DNA of 8,082 nucleotides from Chloroflexota bacterium. Its GTDB lineage: Bacteria; Chloroflexota; Dehalococcoidia; Lucifugimonadales; UBA3495. Location: positions 1 through 8,082 of the forward strand of contig JADFPM010000121.1 in assembly GCA_022562335.1 (NCBI GenBank), written 5' to 3'. The translations under genes were made by a program, and so were the position numbers. The notes beneath the pieces are model-generated. The model did no database searches. It was not told the origin of the DNA and was given only the letters and a program-made list of their open reading frames with translations. Shown here piece after piece: positions 1 through 5,913 of the stretch (positions within the stretch are counted from its first letter, which is position 1; the number at the start of each line of letters is the position of its first letter).

Positions 1-594
1 ATTCACTTCAGGGGCATCGGGTGAAACGACATCAACCTGGATCCCCTGGGACTGGCAATAGGTCTGAATCACCCGGCGGTAGGTGGGAGAGACGGTGGAT
101 GCGACGGCCACCCGTTCCCGGCGGGTCACCCGGCAGGCCATCAAAACGGCTTCCGCCAGGCTGGTGGCGCCGTCGTACATGCCGGCGTTGGCCACATCCA
201 TGTCATAGAGGTTGGCGACCAGGGTCTGGAACTCGTAGATCACCTGGAGGGTACCCTGGCTGGCCTCGGCCTGGTAGGGCGTGTAAGCCGTAAGGAATTC
301 GCCACGGGTCATCAATGCTTTGACGATGGCCGGAATGAAATGGTTGTAGGAACCGGCGCCCAAAAAGGAAGGCCCGCTGCTCATTGGCCGGTTCTTTGCG
401 GCCAGGCCGGCCAATTCCTGCTGAATTTCTAACTCCGAAAGGGGGTCCGGCAGGTTTAGCGGCGGGTTTCGATGTTGCTGTGGTATATCGAGGAACAGCT
501 CGTCGATGGAAGATATCCCCAGGGTAGCCAGCATCTCGGCCTGCTCTGACGGGGTGTTGGGAATGTAGTGGGATTGAAAGTGGGTGGTAGTCAT
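1..594 (-). CDS. gcvPA: Glycine dehydrogenase (decarboxylating) subunit 1, N-terminal part (cut by window edge)
   Basis: The first 198 residues of the N-terminal half of split-type P-protein are visible, open through base 1. P-protein is the PLP enzyme that decarboxylates glycine and passes the aminomethyl group to lipoyl-GcvH; in split systems subunit 1 pairs with the PLP-binding subunit 2 (gcvPB, expected beyond the left edge). Family motifs read in order: YIPNTP (10-15), a GISSIDELF segment (26-34), PLNLP (45-49), SFLGAGSYNHFIP (76-88), TAYTPYQAEASQGTLQ (102-117) and MYDGATSLAEA (139-149). The start is ATG at 594-592, just before the conserved YIPNTP opening, so little N-terminal extension is possible. 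There is no good Shine-Dalgarno sequence: the space in front is filled by a 7 bp tandem repeat. Third gene of the gcvT-gcvH-gcvPA operon, 53 bp after gcvH. The identification is secure; completeness beyond the window cannot be judged. Confidence 0.95.
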   Translation of the reverse strand, partial: MTTTHFQSHYIPNTPSEQAEMLATLGISSIDELFLDIPQQHRNPPLNLPDPLSELEIQQELAGLAAKNRPMSSGPSFLGAGSYNHFIPAIVKALMTRGEFLTAYTPYQAEASQGTLQVIYEFQTLVANLYDMDVANAGMYDGATSLAEAVLMACRVTRRERVAVASTVSPTYRRVIQTYCQSQGIQVDVVSPDAPEVN

Positions 595-621
595 CAGCTT
601 TCAGCGGTCAGCATTCAGCCG
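594..621. repeat. Four tandem 7 bp units (TCAGCNN) at the gcvPA start
   Basis: On the plus strand TCAGCTT (594-600), TCAGCGG (601-607), TCAGCAT (608-614) and TCAGCCG (615-621) follow one another exactly; the first shares a base with the gcvPA start codon. Read along the gene the unit is NNGCTGA. The array sits where a ribosome binding site would be expected. It also creates a six-codon frame (ATG at 614-612, stop TGA at 596-594) whose stop overlaps the gcvPA ATG as TGATG. The repeat itself is certain; a function is not shown. Confidence 0.85.
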
Positions 622-647
622 GCATTGGCATGGAGTATGGGACGGCA

Positions 648-1040
648 TCACAAACCGCCAACGAATGTCTCGTATTCCTCGGCTGACATCAGGGAGTCCA
701 ATTCCGAGGGATCGGCTATGGACACCCGTATCAGCCAGCCCTCTTCGAAGGGGTCTTTATTGGCCAATTCCGGGTGGTCCATTAATTTTTCGTTGGCTTC
801 CAATACTTCCCCGCTGATCGGTGAGTAAAGGTCGGAGACAGCCTTGACGGATTCGACCTCGCCGATCTTTTCCGCCTGCTTGATAGCGGTGCCGGGTTTG
901 GGAAGCTCGAAATAGACGATGTCGCCCAACTGGTCCTGGGCGTAGTCGGTGATGCCCGTCAGGGCCCGGCCGCCCGCACCTTCGGATTCGACCTTGATCC
1001 ACTCGTGTTCCCGTGTATATTTTCGGTCGTTAGGATTCAA
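648..1040 (-). CDS. gcvH: Glycine cleavage system H protein (lipoyl carrier)
   Basis: A 130-residue H protein, the usual size, that shuttles the aminomethyl group and then the reduced lipoyl arm among P-, T- and L-proteins. It opens with the family's YTREHEW (8-14) and has the ALTGITDYAQDQLGDIVYFELP run (26-47). The lipoylation site is in GEVESVKAVSDLYSP, with Lys66 as the lipoyl lysine, followed by SPISGEV (73-79) and the C-terminal GWLIRV (100-105). The start is TTG (1040-1038): there is no ATG or GTG before the conserved YTREHEW block, and GGGAGG (1057-1052) stands 11 bp upstream. It lies 67 bp after gcvT, and that spacer is largely a 15 bp tandem repeat. It is followed by gcvPA 53 bp later. 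Confidence 0.97.
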   Translation of the reverse strand: MNPNDRKYTREHEWIKVESEGAGGRALTGITDYAQDQLGDIVYFELPKPGTAIKQAEKIGEVESVKAVSDLYSPISGEVLEANEKLMDHPELANKDPFEEGWLIRVSIADPSELDSLMSAEEYETFVGGL

Positions 1041-1050
1041 CTGGTTTTAG

Positions 1051-1057
1051 ACCTCCC
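1051..1057 (-). promoter_or_regulatory. Ribosome binding site of gcvH supporting a TTG start
   Basis: GGGAGGT reads on the minus strand from 1057 to 1051, about 11 bases before the TTG at 1040. As no other start codon precedes the conserved N-terminal motif of GcvH, this site decides the TTG start. It lies just past the tandem repeat. Confidence 0.6.
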
Positions 1058-1058
1058 G

Positions 1059-1119
1059 ATGCTACTGGGGCTTGGGTCTACTGGAGTCTGGTCTACTGGG
1101 GCCTGGTCTATTTGCTCCT
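1059..1119. repeat. 15 bp imperfect tandem repeat across the gcvT stop codon
   Basis: Roughly four units are seen on the plus strand: 1059-1073 (degenerate, followed by one extra base), 1075-1089, 1090-1104 and 1105-1119 (degenerate in its second half). The best pair is GGTCTACTGGAGTCT and GGTCTACTGGGGCCT. The unit at 1105-1119 contains the gcvT stop codon, so along the gene each unit brings another TAG; the first two copies after the real stop are in frame with gcvT. This looks like local duplication (minisatellite-like) of the end of gcvT. It fills most of the gcvT-gcvH spacer. Confidence 0.8.
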
Positions 1120-2232
1120 GGTATAGAAGGGTAGCGCGACGATTTTGGCCGATACGGTGCGCCCCCGGATGTCCAGGTCGACCACGTGGCCTGGGCTGGC
1201 GTGGCGACCCAAAACGTAGCCCATGGCGATGCTGGTGTCAAGGGTTGGCGAGTAGCTGCCGCTGGTGACCCGGCCGATGATCTCGCCTCGATGCAAGATG
1301 GAATACTCGGCCCTGGGGGCGCTACGCCCCGCAACCGTTAGGCCCACCAGTTTCCGTTCGGTTCCGGCTTCGTTCTGTTGAGCCAGCACCACGGACCCAA
1401 CGTACTCTTTATCGAAACGCACAAACCGGCTCAGCCCGGCTTCGATGGGCGTGGTGCCTTGGTCGATCTCATGCCCGTGTAGCGGAAGTCCCGCTTCCAA
1501 CCGCAGGACATCCCGGGCACCCAGTCCACAGGGAAGGGCGCCCTTTTCCATCAAGGAATTCCAGATTAGGGCGGCGTCCCTGGCTTGGGCCACGATCTCA
1601 AACCCGTCCTCTCCGGTATAACCCGTGCGGCCGATCATCACCGGTTTGCCGGCCAGATTCACTTCCTTCCAGGCAAAGGGGCGTACGCTGGACGCGGCGT
1701 CTTCGCATAGGGAGTCCATGATCCGGGCCGCGCCGGGTCCCTGACAGGCTATCAACGCGGTGGATTCGGTTCGGTCTACCATGGAAACGGCCGGTGACAC
1801 AGCGGGGTCCGCACCCGGCATCCCCGAAAACCTGTTCTCGATCCAGCTTTCGAACCATTCCACGACGGCTAGGCGGTTGCCCGCGTTGGGAATCAAAAGA
1901 TATCTGTCTTCGGCCAGGCGGTAGAAGATGGTGTCGTCGATGACGCCGCCGGATTCGTTGCAGATCATGCAGTAGCGGGCACGGCCCACCCTCAGGGTAT
2001 CTGCCGAGCCGGTCAGCACCCAGTCCAGGAACTGGGTGGCTCGGGGGCCGGAGATGTATAGGCGGCCCATGTGGGACACGTCGAATAACCCGGCGGCCGT
2101 GCGCACCGCTTTGACCTCGGCCAGGATGCCCGAATATTGCACCGGCATGTCCCAACCGCCGAAGGGCACCATGCGAGCGCCCAGCTCCAAGTGCACCGGA
2201 TGGAGGACTGTTTTCAAGTCTGCTGTAGTCAA
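1108..2232 (-). CDS. gcvT: Aminomethyltransferase (glycine cleavage system T protein)
   Basis: T-protein transfers the methylene group from aminomethyl-lipoyl-GcvH to tetrahydrofolate and releases ammonia. Numbered from the chosen start (374 residues): HLELGARMVPFGGWDMPVQYSGI (14-36), AGLFDVSHMGR (47-57), the folate-site segment CNESGGVIDDTIFYRL (91-106) with Asp100 matching the catalytic Asp of E. coli GcvT, then YTGEDGFEI, LEAGLPLHGHEID, a GRVTSGSYSPTL block and the C-terminal ALPFY. The frame stays open up to a TTG at 2295, giving 395 residues, but the first ~20 of these are unlike the family. I prefer TTG at 2232, or TTG at 2217, since homologs start only ~10 residues before the LELGA block. 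None of these starts has a strong ribosome binding site, so the start is uncertain. First gene of the operon; divergent from the SDR gene. Confidence 0.95.
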   Translation of the reverse strand: MTTADLKTVLHPVHLELGARMVPFGGWDMPVQYSGILAEVKAVRTAAGLFDVSHMGRLYISGPRATQFLDWVLTGSADTLRVGRARYCMICNESGGVIDDTIFYRLAEDRYLLIPNAGNRLAVVEWFESWIENRFSGMPGADPAVSPAVSMVDRTESTALIACQGPGAARIMDSLCEDAASSVRPFAWKEVNLAGKPVMIGRTGYTGEDGFEIVAQARDAALIWNSLMEKGALPCGLGARDVLRLEAGLPLHGHEIDQGTTPIEAGLSRFVRFDKEYVGSVVLAQQNEAGTERKLVGLTVAGRSAPRAEYSILHRGEIIGRVTSGSYSPTLDTSIAMGYVLGRHASPGHVVDLDIRGRTVSAKIVALPFYTRSK

Positions 2233-2241
2233 AGCGGTAGC

Positions 2242-2270
2242 ATAATAACTTCGTTGCGGGTAGGGTGCAA
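2242..2270 (-). promoter_or_regulatory. Candidate promoter of the gcvT-gcvH-gcvPA operon
   Basis: On the minus strand TTGCAC (2270-2265) and TATTAT (2247-2242) are separated by exactly 17 bp. The -10 matches the consensus at 5 of 6 positions, the -35 at only 3 of 6. Transcription would begin near 2235, a few bases from the preferred TTG start at 2232. That implies a nearly leaderless message, or the downstream TTG at 2217. I see no glycine riboswitch in this short leader. Confidence 0.35.
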
Positions 2271-2342
2271 GGGGCGCGGTCAAGAGGCGCGGCAACCTGC
2301 TCGATTTTGTGCTTGGGGCCCGGTGGGATCGCTCGAACCGTG

Positions 2343-2351
2343 TGCTAAGAT
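2343..2351 (+). promoter_or_regulatory. Candidate extended -10 promoter element for the SDR gene
   Basis: TGCTAAGAT carries TG one base before TAAGAT (2346-2351), an extended -10 arrangement, about 60 bp before the SDR start. No convincing -35 is seen at the proper spacing. Weak evidence; it rests on one short match in a divergent intergenic region where a promoter is expected. Confidence 0.25.
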
Positions 2352-2411
2352 GGCCGCGCGGTCAGGGGAATCTTGTTGGCGGCAGTGCCGGGAGATTCGA
2401 TAGGAGAGGCA

Positions 2412-3176
2412 ATGGCGGGACGATTGGAAAACAAGGTGGCCATCGTGACCGGCGGGGGTTCGGGTATCGGCCGGGCCACCTGTCAGCGGTTCTTGGATGA
2501 GGGCGCCAAGGTGGTCATAGCCGACCGCAACCGAGCCGGCGCCGAAGAGACCCGGGCGTTGCTGGAGGGCGGCGACGACAACACCGCGGTCTCTGTCGTG
2601 AATATATCCGACTCCGAGCAGGTCCAACGGATGGTTGACGATACCGTGTCCCGGTTTGGGAAGCTGGACGTGCTGGTCAACGGCGCGGCGATCTTGATCA
2701 GGACGCCGCCCTTGGCGGAGGTCGAGGAGATCGACTGGGACCTGACCATGGACACCAATCTCAAGGGGCTGTTCTTCTGTTGCAAATACGCGATTCCGCC
2801 GATGATCGCCAATGGGGGCGGGTCCATCGTGAATATCGCGTCGATGTCGGGAGTTCGGGGGGTAGCCTATTCGGTGCCCTATGCGGTGAGCAAGGCCGGG
2901 GTCATCCATCTGACCAAGATCGCGGCGGGACAATACACATCCCAGGGGGTGCGCATCAACTGCATCGCACCAGGCGGTATAGACACTCCCCAGATGCGGG
3001 GCAGCACCGCCAGCGCCGAGGCCTTCCAGGGCCGGGAAGGGGGGCATCCCATGGGCAGGGTGGGCCGCCCCGAGGAGATCGCCAACCTGATATTGTGGTT
3101 GGCCTCGGATGAGGCGTCATACGTCAGCGGCAGCACCTACATAGCCGACGGCGGTTCCTGGGCGACGGCCGAATAG
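2412..3176 (+). CDS. SDR family oxidoreductase (classical short-chain dehydrogenase)
   Basis: A 254-residue classical SDR, a Rossmann-fold NAD(P)-dependent alcohol/ketone oxidoreductase in the FabG-like size range. Visible: cofactor motif TGGGSGIG (13-20); an acidic Asp38 after beta-2 (VVIADRN), which favours NAD(H); a variant NGAA (90-93) in place of the usual NNAG; tetrad Asn116 (TNLKG), Ser144 (NIASMSG), Tyr157 and Lys161 (YAVSK); the PGG segment after beta-6 (187-189); and the typical ending SGSTYIADGG (239-248). The substrate cannot be told from sequence. The start is ATG 2412, with AGGAG at 2402-2406; an upstream TTG (2373) gives an unsupported 13-residue extension. It is followed 13 bp later by a small gene on the same strand, probably co-transcribed, and is divergent from gcvT. 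Confidence 0.93.
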   Translation: MAGRLENKVAIVTGGGSGIGRATCQRFLDEGAKVVIADRNRAGAEETRALLEGGDDNTAVSVVNISDSEQVQRMVDDTVSRFGKLDVLVNGAAILIRTPPLAEVEEIDWDLTMDTNLKGLFFCCKYAIPPMIANGGGSIVNIASMSGVRGVAYSVPYAVSKAGVIHLTKIAAGQYTSQGVRINCIAPGGIDTPQMRGSTASAEAFQGREGGHPMGRVGRPEEIANLILWLASDEASYVSGSTYIADGGSWATAE

Positions 3177-3180
3177 GTGG
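3175..3180 (+). promoter_or_regulatory. Ribosome binding site of the 77-residue gene, overlapping the SDR stop
   Basis: AGGTGG overlaps the last two bases of the SDR stop codon and lies 9 bases before the ATG at 3190. This supports the small gene being translated and coupled to the SDR. The same layout occurs at the coxA-coxC junction. Confidence 0.5.
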
Positions 3181-3189
3181 ATCGAGTAG

Positions 3190-3423
3190 ATGGATAAAGT
3201 GATTGAGATAACCAACCGGGCGGTGGCCGATTATGGTTTTCGCCAGGCGGTGATGTACGGCGCCCAAGACATCGGCCGGCGTTGGGGCCTGACCGAGACG
3301 GAGCAGGCGGTGTTGGAAGGCACGGCGGTGGATCTGCTGACGGCCCTGCCCATACCGGTCCCACCGGCGGACATACCAGCGGAGCAGGCCCGTCTGGAGG
3401 CCCAGATCCGGGCAGCGGGGTAA
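3190..3423 (+). CDS. Small protein resembling the NHLP/LigA-like leader fold, function unknown
   Basis: 77 residues, no cysteine, no signal peptide or membrane segment. The first ~45 residues follow the pattern seen in nitrile hydratase leader peptide (NHLP)-clan and LigA-like small proteins: a first helix with a FRQAVM core (17-22), a middle helix reaching GRRWG (29-33), then LTETEQAVLEG (34-44) as the 'LT..E...L' helix. The tail has LPIPVPP (53-59) and a charged end (EQARLEAQIR), with no Cys and only isolated Thr, so it lacks an obvious modifiable core of a RiPP precursor. It lies 13 bp after the SDR gene with a ribosome binding site over that gene's stop, so the two are probably one operon. 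Its stop is 3 bp from the convergent lipoprotein stop. The family resemblance is from memory of the motif pattern, not from a search. Confidence 0.7.
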   Translation: MDKVIEITNRAVADYGFRQAVMYGAQDIGRRWGLTETEQAVLEGTAVDLLTALPIPVPPADIPAEQARLEAQIRAAG

Positions 3424-3426
3424 CCG

Positions 3427-4572
3427 TTACGGTGATTGGCGGTTGGGCCTAGCCTTATCGTAACCCACCAGCTCCACGAAACCATTGCCGGTGATCTTAT
3501 TTCCTGCTTTCGTCCCGGCCACGTTGACGGCTCCTTCCCAGTAAGCGATGGGCACGTAGAGGCTGTCGCCAAATTCGGCGTTCTGCTGGATTGGGACGAG
3601 GTTGACCTCCAGGTCCAGTGATGATACTTCCAGAAGCCAGCCCGATGGATATTCCACGCCGGTGGCCGGACTGCGCCAGGCATCCGTTGGGGTCAACGAG
3701 ATGTCATCGCCGGGCAGATGGCGAGGCGAGACCCCGCCGCCGGTGGATCGTCCAATAGGCTTGGCCGGGACGTAGGTGCCGTAGCTGGTGATGGGCTCGC
3801 CGGTGGATGAATCCCACACCAGGGAGATCATCAACTCTGAGCCATCATCGAACTGGAGACTGGCCCAGTCCCATCCGATGGGCAGGGTGTTCAAGTCGCC
3901 CCACTGATGGTCCATCCACGCCTTTCCCGAAACCTGAACCGGTGTGCCGTTCCGGGTCAACGTGCCCGAGATGTCCAGATCGGTCCTGGAATAGTAAAAG
4001 GTCTTACCGGCCCGGCCCAGGTCCACCAGGCCGCGCCCTTGATGCAAAACCGCGGGACCCTGGGATGTGGCGGCCAGGTCGAGGGCGTAATCGCCGGTGT
4101 TGAAAGCTAGTTCGTAGGTGGAACCGTTGCCGCTCATGTGCCAACCCGCCAGGTCGAAGGAAAATCCGCCCTGGCTCGGTTGCAGGTTGTTGACCAGGGC
4201 AGGCTTTTCATCGGTCAGATAGAGTCCTTCTCTATGATCGGCCAGGCTCAGTTGCATGAGCTGGGGAATCTGCCCATCGTCCGTGACGGTGATAAAAGTG
4301 ACAAAGTGAAAGCTATACCGGTTGCCATCGGGGCCGTCCAGGTAGCCGTTGAAATACCACCATTCCACCGGAGTCAGGTGGATACCCTCATCGCCGGGAA
4401 GGTTGACAGCAAGGTTTAGGGAAACAGGGGCGGCCGCGGCCTCCGGAGCCGGTGTTGGAGCCGGGTCAGGGGTCGGCGTGGGGGTTGGGGCAGGCGTGGG
4501 GCCGGCGCAGGCGGCAAACAAAAGAATCCCACCCACCAAGCTGGCGAGGGCTGCCGGGGGAGGGAATGTCAT
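3427..4572 (-). CDS. Secreted lipoprotein, AttH/CrtC-like (COG5621 predicted secreted hydrolase) family
   Basis: 381 residues. A hydrophobic signal segment (about 7-21) ends at Cys22 in the context FAAC, a slightly off-consensus lipobox. It is followed by a Pro/Thr/Ala linker (24-48), so the protein is likely exported and lipid-anchored. The rest matches the lipocalin-like AttH/carotenoid 1,2-hydratase group: VEWWYFNG (69-76), SFHFVTFI (87-94), YYSRT (193-197), GKAWMDHQWGD (216-226), GWDWASLQ (233-240), YPSGWLLE (308-315), YWEGAV (344-349) and GNGFVELVGY (362-371). Many family members have Glu where His-Gln (222-223) stands in the WMD..W motif. The biochemical role of the secreted branch is not established; carotenoid hydration is only a remote analogy. 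The start is ATG 4572 with no clear ribosome binding site. It lies 34 bp downstream of the esterase gene, probably one transcript, and is convergent with the 77-residue gene. Confidence 0.88.
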   Translation of the reverse strand: MTFPPPAALASLVGGILLFAACAGPTPAPTPTPTPDPAPTPAPEAAAAPVSLNLAVNLPGDEGIHLTPVEWWYFNGYLDGPDGNRYSFHFVTFITVTDDGQIPQLMQLSLADHREGLYLTDEKPALVNNLQPSQGGFSFDLAGWHMSGNGSTYELAFNTGDYALDLAATSQGPAVLHQGRGLVDLGRAGKTFYYSRTDLDISGTLTRNGTPVQVSGKAWMDHQWGDLNTLPIGWDWASLQFDDGSELMISLVWDSSTGEPITSYGTYVPAKPIGRSTGGGVSPRHLPGDDISLTPTDAWRSPATGVEYPSGWLLEVSSLDLEVNLVPIQQNAEFGDSLYVPIAYWEGAVNVAGTKAGNKITGNGFVELVGYDKARPNRQSP

Positions 4573-4606
4573 GCTATAGGTGTTCCAAGGCCGGGAGGCG
4601 GCAGGG

Positions 4607-5299
4607 TCAGTCGGGCGCTTGGTCTATGGGCGGGAGCACCCTGGCCATCCACGGTATCAAATCGCTCAATTCTTGGTTGCTGATCTCGTGGCCCATATCG
4701 TATTCGTGATACTCGGGTGAATAACCGGCCTCTTCCAGGAAATCCTTGGCCGCTACCGCCCGGTCGATGGTTATGGTGGCGTCTTGCCGTCCATGGGCGA
4801 TGAATATATTCTGACTTCGAGCTTCAGGAAGCTTGGCGGCCAGCAGTTCACGGTCGGGAAGGGTGGCGCTGAGGGCGGCCAACCCGGCGAAGGAGGAATC
4901 CCGCTCCAAGCCGCAGCGGTAGGTCATCCCGCCGCCTTGGGAAAATCCCATCAGCAACGCCCGCCCGGGGTCCACGTCGAACTGCTGGAACACTTTGTCG
5001 AAAAACCCGCCCAGCAGGTCTTCGGCGTTTCGGATGTCATCCGGCGTGGCGTCGGCGCCCCGTGGTGTCCATCCCCAGCCGGTGTACCCGCCGCCCAGGT
5101 CGAAGGGAAGGGGGGCGTTGGGGAAGGCGTAGACGTATCCCCGTGGGTTGAGGTTGGGAGCCAACCCTGCCAGGTCCTGCATGTTGGCGCCAAACCCGTG
5201 GAGCATGATCACCAGGGGATACCGTGTTCCGGGATCGTAACCGTCGGGCAAGATGGTCATATACTTGAGTCCGTCGCCTTCATGCCGCTCTGCCTGCAT
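4607..5299 (-). CDS. Alpha/beta-hydrolase, phospholipase/carboxylesterase family
   Basis: 230 residues, the normal size for the Abhydrolase_2 (carboxylesterase/lysophospholipase-like) family of Ser esterases. Visible: oxyanion-hole strand IMLHGFGA (31-38), PNAPLPF (60-66), a Trp-rich GWGWTPRG segment (74-81), nucleophile elbow GFSQGG with Ser120, acid HGRQD with Asp173, and the catalytic His204 in DMGHEIS. No signal peptide is seen, so it is probably cytoplasmic. The start is ATG 5299, with GGAG (5314-5311) 11 bases upstream. A TTG at 5389 would add 30 residues that look unlike the family. It is followed 34 bp later by the AttH/CrtC-like lipoprotein. A secreted hydrolase-like protein beside an intracellular esterase suggests use of an ester-containing compound; this link is only an inference. 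Confidence 0.93.
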   Translation of the reverse strand: MQAERHEGDGLKYMTILPDGYDPGTRYPLVIMLHGFGANMQDLAGLAPNLNPRGYVYAFPNAPLPFDLGGGYTGWGWTPRGADATPDDIRNAEDLLGGFFDKVFQQFDVDPGRALLMGFSQGGGMTYRCGLERDSSFAGLAALSATLPDRELLAAKLPEARSQNIFIAHGRQDATITIDRAVAAKDFLEEAGYSPEYHEYDMGHEISNQELSDLIPWMARVLPPIDQAPD

Positions 5300-5378
5300 A
5301 TAACTGCTTACTCCATGACCGGCCGGTGGCCGAATTGATGCACCAATCCTATCATCGCCCGCCGGTGAATTCCAGGCA

Positions 5379-5503
5379 CGAACTTGCAACAGAGATCACC
5401 AGGGTAAAACCCAAAGGACCCAGGTTTGCCGGAATCGCCAAATCGCCCCGGCGTCCTTCACCGCGCTACAATGGAATTAATAAGTTCGGGGTTAACAAGT
5501 TCG
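5379..5503. repeat. Three copies of a 7 bp AAGTTCG word in the esterase/DUF952 divergent spacer
   Basis: AAGTTCG occurs on the plus strand at 5482-5488 and 5497-5503 (15 bp apart, as ATAAGTTCG and ACAAGTTCG). It occurs on the minus strand at 5385-5379 (as GCAAGTTCG). They lie in the 238 bp spacer between divergent genes, so they might be operator half-sites, but chance is not excluded. Confidence 0.35.
5467..5472 (+). promoter_or_regulatory. Candidate -10 box for the DUF952 gene
   Basis: TACAAT matches the -10 consensus at 5 of 6 positions, 65 bp before the start at 5538. There is no good -35 at 16-18 bp. If it is used, the AAGTTCG pair at 5482-5503 would fall just after the transcription start, a position typical for operators. 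Confidence 0.25.
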
Positions 5504-5537
5504 CCCGATTTTGCTAGACCACCGGGCGGGGAGGATC

Positions 5538-5876
5538 ATGGCCATCATATTCCACTTGACCAAACAAGCCGATTGGGACTCCAGGGACCCCAATGAGGGG
5601 TACGTGGCCCCCAGTTTGGCGTCGGAAGGATTCATCCACTGTTCCGAAGATGAGACCCAGCTTCTGGAGGTGGCCCATCGGTTGTTCGTGGGGGAGACCG
5701 GGCTGCTGGCCCTGGAGGTCGATACGGACCTTCTTACGTCCCCGTTGAAAAGGGAGCCCAGCCGGTCGGGAACCATCTATCCCCACATCTACGGCCCAAT
5801 AGATCTAAATGCGGTGACGGGAACCCGCAGGATTTCGGCGGGGGCCGATGGCGCTTTTCACCTGGAAGCCGGGTGA
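5538..5876 (+). CDS. DUF952 domain-containing protein
   Basis: 112 residues, the whole length being one DUF952 domain. Visible family signatures: IFHLTKQADWD (4-14) at the N-terminus, APSLASEGFIHCS (24-36), the helix with AHRLFVG (46-52), LLALEVD (56-62), and YPHIYGPIDLNAV (81-93). DUF952 proteins are small soluble proteins of unknown biochemical role, sometimes found fused or adjacent to diverse enzymes. The start ATG 5538 is preferred over a TTG at 5511 because the IFHLT motif begins the domain and GGAGG (5530-5534) lies just ahead, though only 3 bases from the start. The gene stands alone: divergent from the esterase and convergent with the oxidase operon. Confidence 0.92.
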   Translation: MAIIFHLTKQADWDSRDPNEGYVAPSLASEGFIHCSEDETQLLEVAHRLFVGETGLLALEVDTDLLTSPLKREPSRSGTIYPHIYGPIDLNAVTGTRRISAGADGAFHLEAG

Positions 5877-5913
5877 ACCGTCGAGCCCATTTCTGGTTTG
5901 GCCAGCCGTCCGC

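Noticed and set aside
1059..1119. Possible small CRISPR array
   Set aside because: Units are 15 bp, contiguous and without spacers; this is a minisatellite-like tandem repeat.
1598..2155. 185-codon minus-strand frame inside gcvT
   Set aside because: A shifted frame of gcvT with Arg/His/Gly-rich translation; the T-protein frame has all family motifs.
2233..2411. Glycine riboswitch upstream of gcvT
   Set aside because: The interval is short and taken up by two divergent leaders; I could not recognise the conserved glycine aptamer core on the minus strand.
2280..3047. 255-codon open frame on the minus strand opposite the SDR gene
   Set aside because: It is the antisense shadow of a clearly recognised SDR with an intact active site; its translation is Pro/His/Arg-rich and matches no family.
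4441..4503. G-rich low-complexity stretch as a DNA repeat element
   Set aside because: It encodes the Pro/Thr linker after the lipidated Cys of the lipoprotein, which explains the periodicity.
4784..5338. 184-codon plus-strand open frame opposite the esterase
   Set aside because: Antisense of a complete alpha/beta-hydrolase with its catalytic triad; long antisense frames are expected at this GC content.
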